Below are positions 52,327 through 53,701 of a stretch of DNA of 53,701 nt, piece by piece. The DNA is taken from positions 1 through 53,701 of the forward strand of contig DASUTC010000349.1 in assembly GCA_036374795.1 (NCBI GenBank), written 5' to 3'. Each line of letters begins with the position of its first letter. Positions within the stretch are counted from its first letter, which is position 1. The DNA comes from Herpetosiphonaceae bacterium. Its GTDB lineage: Bacteria > Chloroflexota > Chloroflexia > Chloroflexales > Kallotenuaceae. A program made the position numbers and the translations under genes. Under the pieces are notes generated by a model. That model searched no databases, had not been told where the DNA came from, and saw only the letters and a list, made by a program, of their open reading frames with translations.

Positions 52327-53701
52327 ATGAGTGAGCTACCGACCCACCATCTGGTTCGGCTCCGCCCCCGCAGCGAAACGCTCTACGTCAGTCAGGATCG
52401 CACGGTCCTGGCGATGGAGCGCGACGGCAACCTTGCCGACGGTCACGAGCATGGCCTCTTCGTCCATCAGACGCGGCTTCTGTCGCGCTACCGCTACCTG
52501 ATCGACGATCGTCCGCCGATCCCGGTGGTGCTCTCGAATGTCGAGCAGCACTCGTGGCTCGGCTACTACATCGCGCTGCCGCCTGGCTTCGACAGCGGCG
52601 AGCAGGATCAGGGCAGCGGCCAGGTGGAGCAGATCTCGCAGCAGACGCTTGAGCTGCGGCTCTCGCGCTACGTCGGCGCGGGCATGCACGAGGACATCGA
52701 TCTGACCAATTTCACGCAGCAGCCGACATCGTTTGAGCTTGCGCTGGAGGTGGATGCCGACTTTGCCGATCAGGCCGAAACCAAAGGCGAGCGGCAGCAG
52801 CAGGGCCGCATCGACCGGACGTGGCGTGAGCTGGGCGGTGGCGCGTGGGAGCTGAGCTTCGATTATCAGGTCGAGCAGACCTACGATCATCAGGGCAATA
52901 CCGGAACCGCCCGCCTGCACCGTGGTGTGACGCTGCGTATCCAGGATGCGACATCGCCGCCGTCATACGAGGATGGTCGGCTGACGTTCAAGGTTGAGCT
53001 AGCGCCGCACGGCACCTGGCACGCCTGTCTCAACGTCATCCCGCAGATCGACGGCGAGACGCTGGAGCCGCGCTACGGCTGCCGCTCGTTCAGCGGCATT
53101 CATGGCGAGCACGATCGGCGGCGCTACGCCTTCTTGAGCGCGGCGACCGTCTTCGCCACGCCTGAGAACGAGTCGCTCGCGCCAATCGTCGTGGGCACGC
53201 TGGAGCAGGCCAAGCGCGATCTTGTGGCGCTGCGCCTCTATGACCTCGATCGGCACGAGCACGCCTGGACGATCGCCGCCGGTCTGCCGATCTACACCGC
53301 GCTCTTTGGCCGCGATACGCTCACCGCCGCGTGGCAGGCCAGCCTCGTCAGCCTCGATCTGATGCGCGGCACGCTGCCTGAGCTGGCCCGCTGGCAGGGC
53401 ACCGAGGTCAACGACTGGCGCGACGAGCAGCCGGGGCGCATGCTGCACGAAGCTCACACCGGACCGCTGGCGATGCTCAACATCAATCCGCGCCGCCGCT
53501 ACTACGGCTCGATCACCACGTCGGGCTTCTATCCCGTGGCGGTTTCCGAGCTATGGCACTGGACCGGCGACGCCGACGCGGTGCGCCCGTACGTCGAGCC
53601 GGCGCTGCGCGCGCTGGCGTGGCTCGATCGCGAGCGCTTCCACGACGGCCTCTACACGTACCAGACGCGCTCGAGCGACGGCGTGAAGCATCAGGCATGG
53701 A
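52327..53701 (+). CDS. Glycogen-debranching-type (amylo-alpha-1,6-glucosidase) protein, N-terminal part (cut by window edge)
   Basis: ATG 52327 has AGGATA upstream. Residues about 15-215 match the N-terminal beta-rich domain of debranching-type enzymes (TLYVSQDRTVLAMERDGNLA, LFVHQTRLLSRYRYLIDDRP, DLTNFTQQPTSFELALEV). From about 310 the (alpha/alpha)6 catalytic domain begins: AWTIAAGLPIYTALFGRDTL (about 317-336), QPGRMLHEAHTGPLA and YYGSITTSGFYPV. The catalytic acids of the second half lie beyond the window. It probably trims alpha-1,6 branches of glycogen or related glucans. No stop is seen in 458 codons. Confidence 0.85.
   Translation, partial: MSELPTHHLVRLRPRSETLYVSQDRTVLAMERDGNLADGHEHGLFVHQTRLLSRYRYLIDDRPPIPVVLSNVEQHSWLGYYIALPPGFDSGEQDQGSGQVEQISQQTLELRLSRYVGAGMHEDIDLTNFTQQPTSFELALEVDADFADQAETKGERQQQGRIDRTWRELGGGAWELSFDYQVEQTYDHQGNTGTARLHRGVTLRIQDATSPPSYEDGRLTFKVELAPHGTWHACLNVIPQIDGETLEPRYGCRSFSGIHGEHDRRRYAFLSAATVFATPENESLAPIVVGTLEQAKRDLVALRLYDLDRHEHAWTIAAGLPIYTALFGRDTLTAAWQASLVSLDLMRGTLPELARWQGTEVNDWRDEQPGRMLHEAHTGPLAMLNINPRRRYYGSITTSGFYPVAVSELWHWTGDADAVRPYVEPALRALAWLDRERFHDGLYTYQTRSSDGVKHQAW

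Overview
The window is high-GC bacterial chromosomal DNA with dense, short-spaced genes on both strands. Gene content points to the phylum Chloroflexota, probably class Chloroflexia. The pointers are a long division and cell-wall (dcw) cluster with a rhomboid protease inside it, secreted proteins with the aromatic-rich QYFER/HPE repeats often seen in that phylum, a MoxR/DUF58 cluster, and many intergenic short repeats. The phylum is inferred from gene types and order, without any database comparison. The window cuts a gene at each end: mnmE on the left and a glycogen-debranching-type protein on the right.

Layout. 1-2455 (minus): mnmE (partial), a membrane-anchored diheme protein and moeA. 2673-22359 (plus): a strong promoter, an MraZ operator and the dcw cluster mraZ-rsmH-ftsL-ftsI-murF-mraY-murD-rhomboid-ftsW-murG-(CvpA-like)-murC-murB-ddl-ftsQ-ftsA-ftsZ, closed by a terminator. 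murE is not in it. 22407-24265 (minus): two mini-proteins, an ECF sigma factor and an alkylguanine transferase carrying an Ada-type zinc domain at its C-terminus. 24470-30950 (minus): initiator tRNA-Met and a second CAT tRNA, tilS, hpt, ftsH, yebC, ruvC and an unknown gene. 30988-32283 (minus): an M20-peptidase-like protein whose metal site looks destroyed. 32375-36887 (plus): thpR, a LOG/TIGR00725-like protein, and two related secreted glycoside-hydrolase-like proteins. 37143-43684 (minus): a six-gene MoxR/DUF58/DUF4350/DUF4129 membrane cluster. 44327-46012 (plus): a large secreted protein of unknown function. 46252-49242 (minus): two GT4 glycosyltransferases and two small related proteins. 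49354-53701 (plus): purD, purN, a UbiA-family prenyltransferase and the partial debranching-type enzyme.

How it works together. The dcw cluster makes lipid II (MurF, MraY, MurD, MurG, MurC, MurB, Ddl) and the divisome (FtsL, FtsI, FtsW, FtsQ, FtsA, FtsZ). It has at least three internal or upstream promoters (before mraZ, murF and ftsA). Most junctions are ATGA overlaps, which suggests translational coupling. tilS-hpt-ftsH is a widely conserved order.

The least ordinary structures are these. (1) Two copies of a roughly 100-bp element have identical ends and identical internal spacings, but different perfect 17- or 19-bp hairpins in the middle; each lies behind a gene for a secreted protein. 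(2) A large family of GAACAAA / GAAACTT short tandem repeats fills many spacers between co-directional genes, reads in gene orientation, and supplies the last codons of several proteins. (3) ftsW and murG overlap by 323 bp in different frames. (4) A palindromic repeat is inserted in frame in murB. (5) A probable pseudo-peptidase lies next to the tRNA genes. (6) The ECF sigma operon contains the permuted Ogt-Ada protein. (7) The mraZ control region holds an MraZ operator and an SOS-box-like palindrome.
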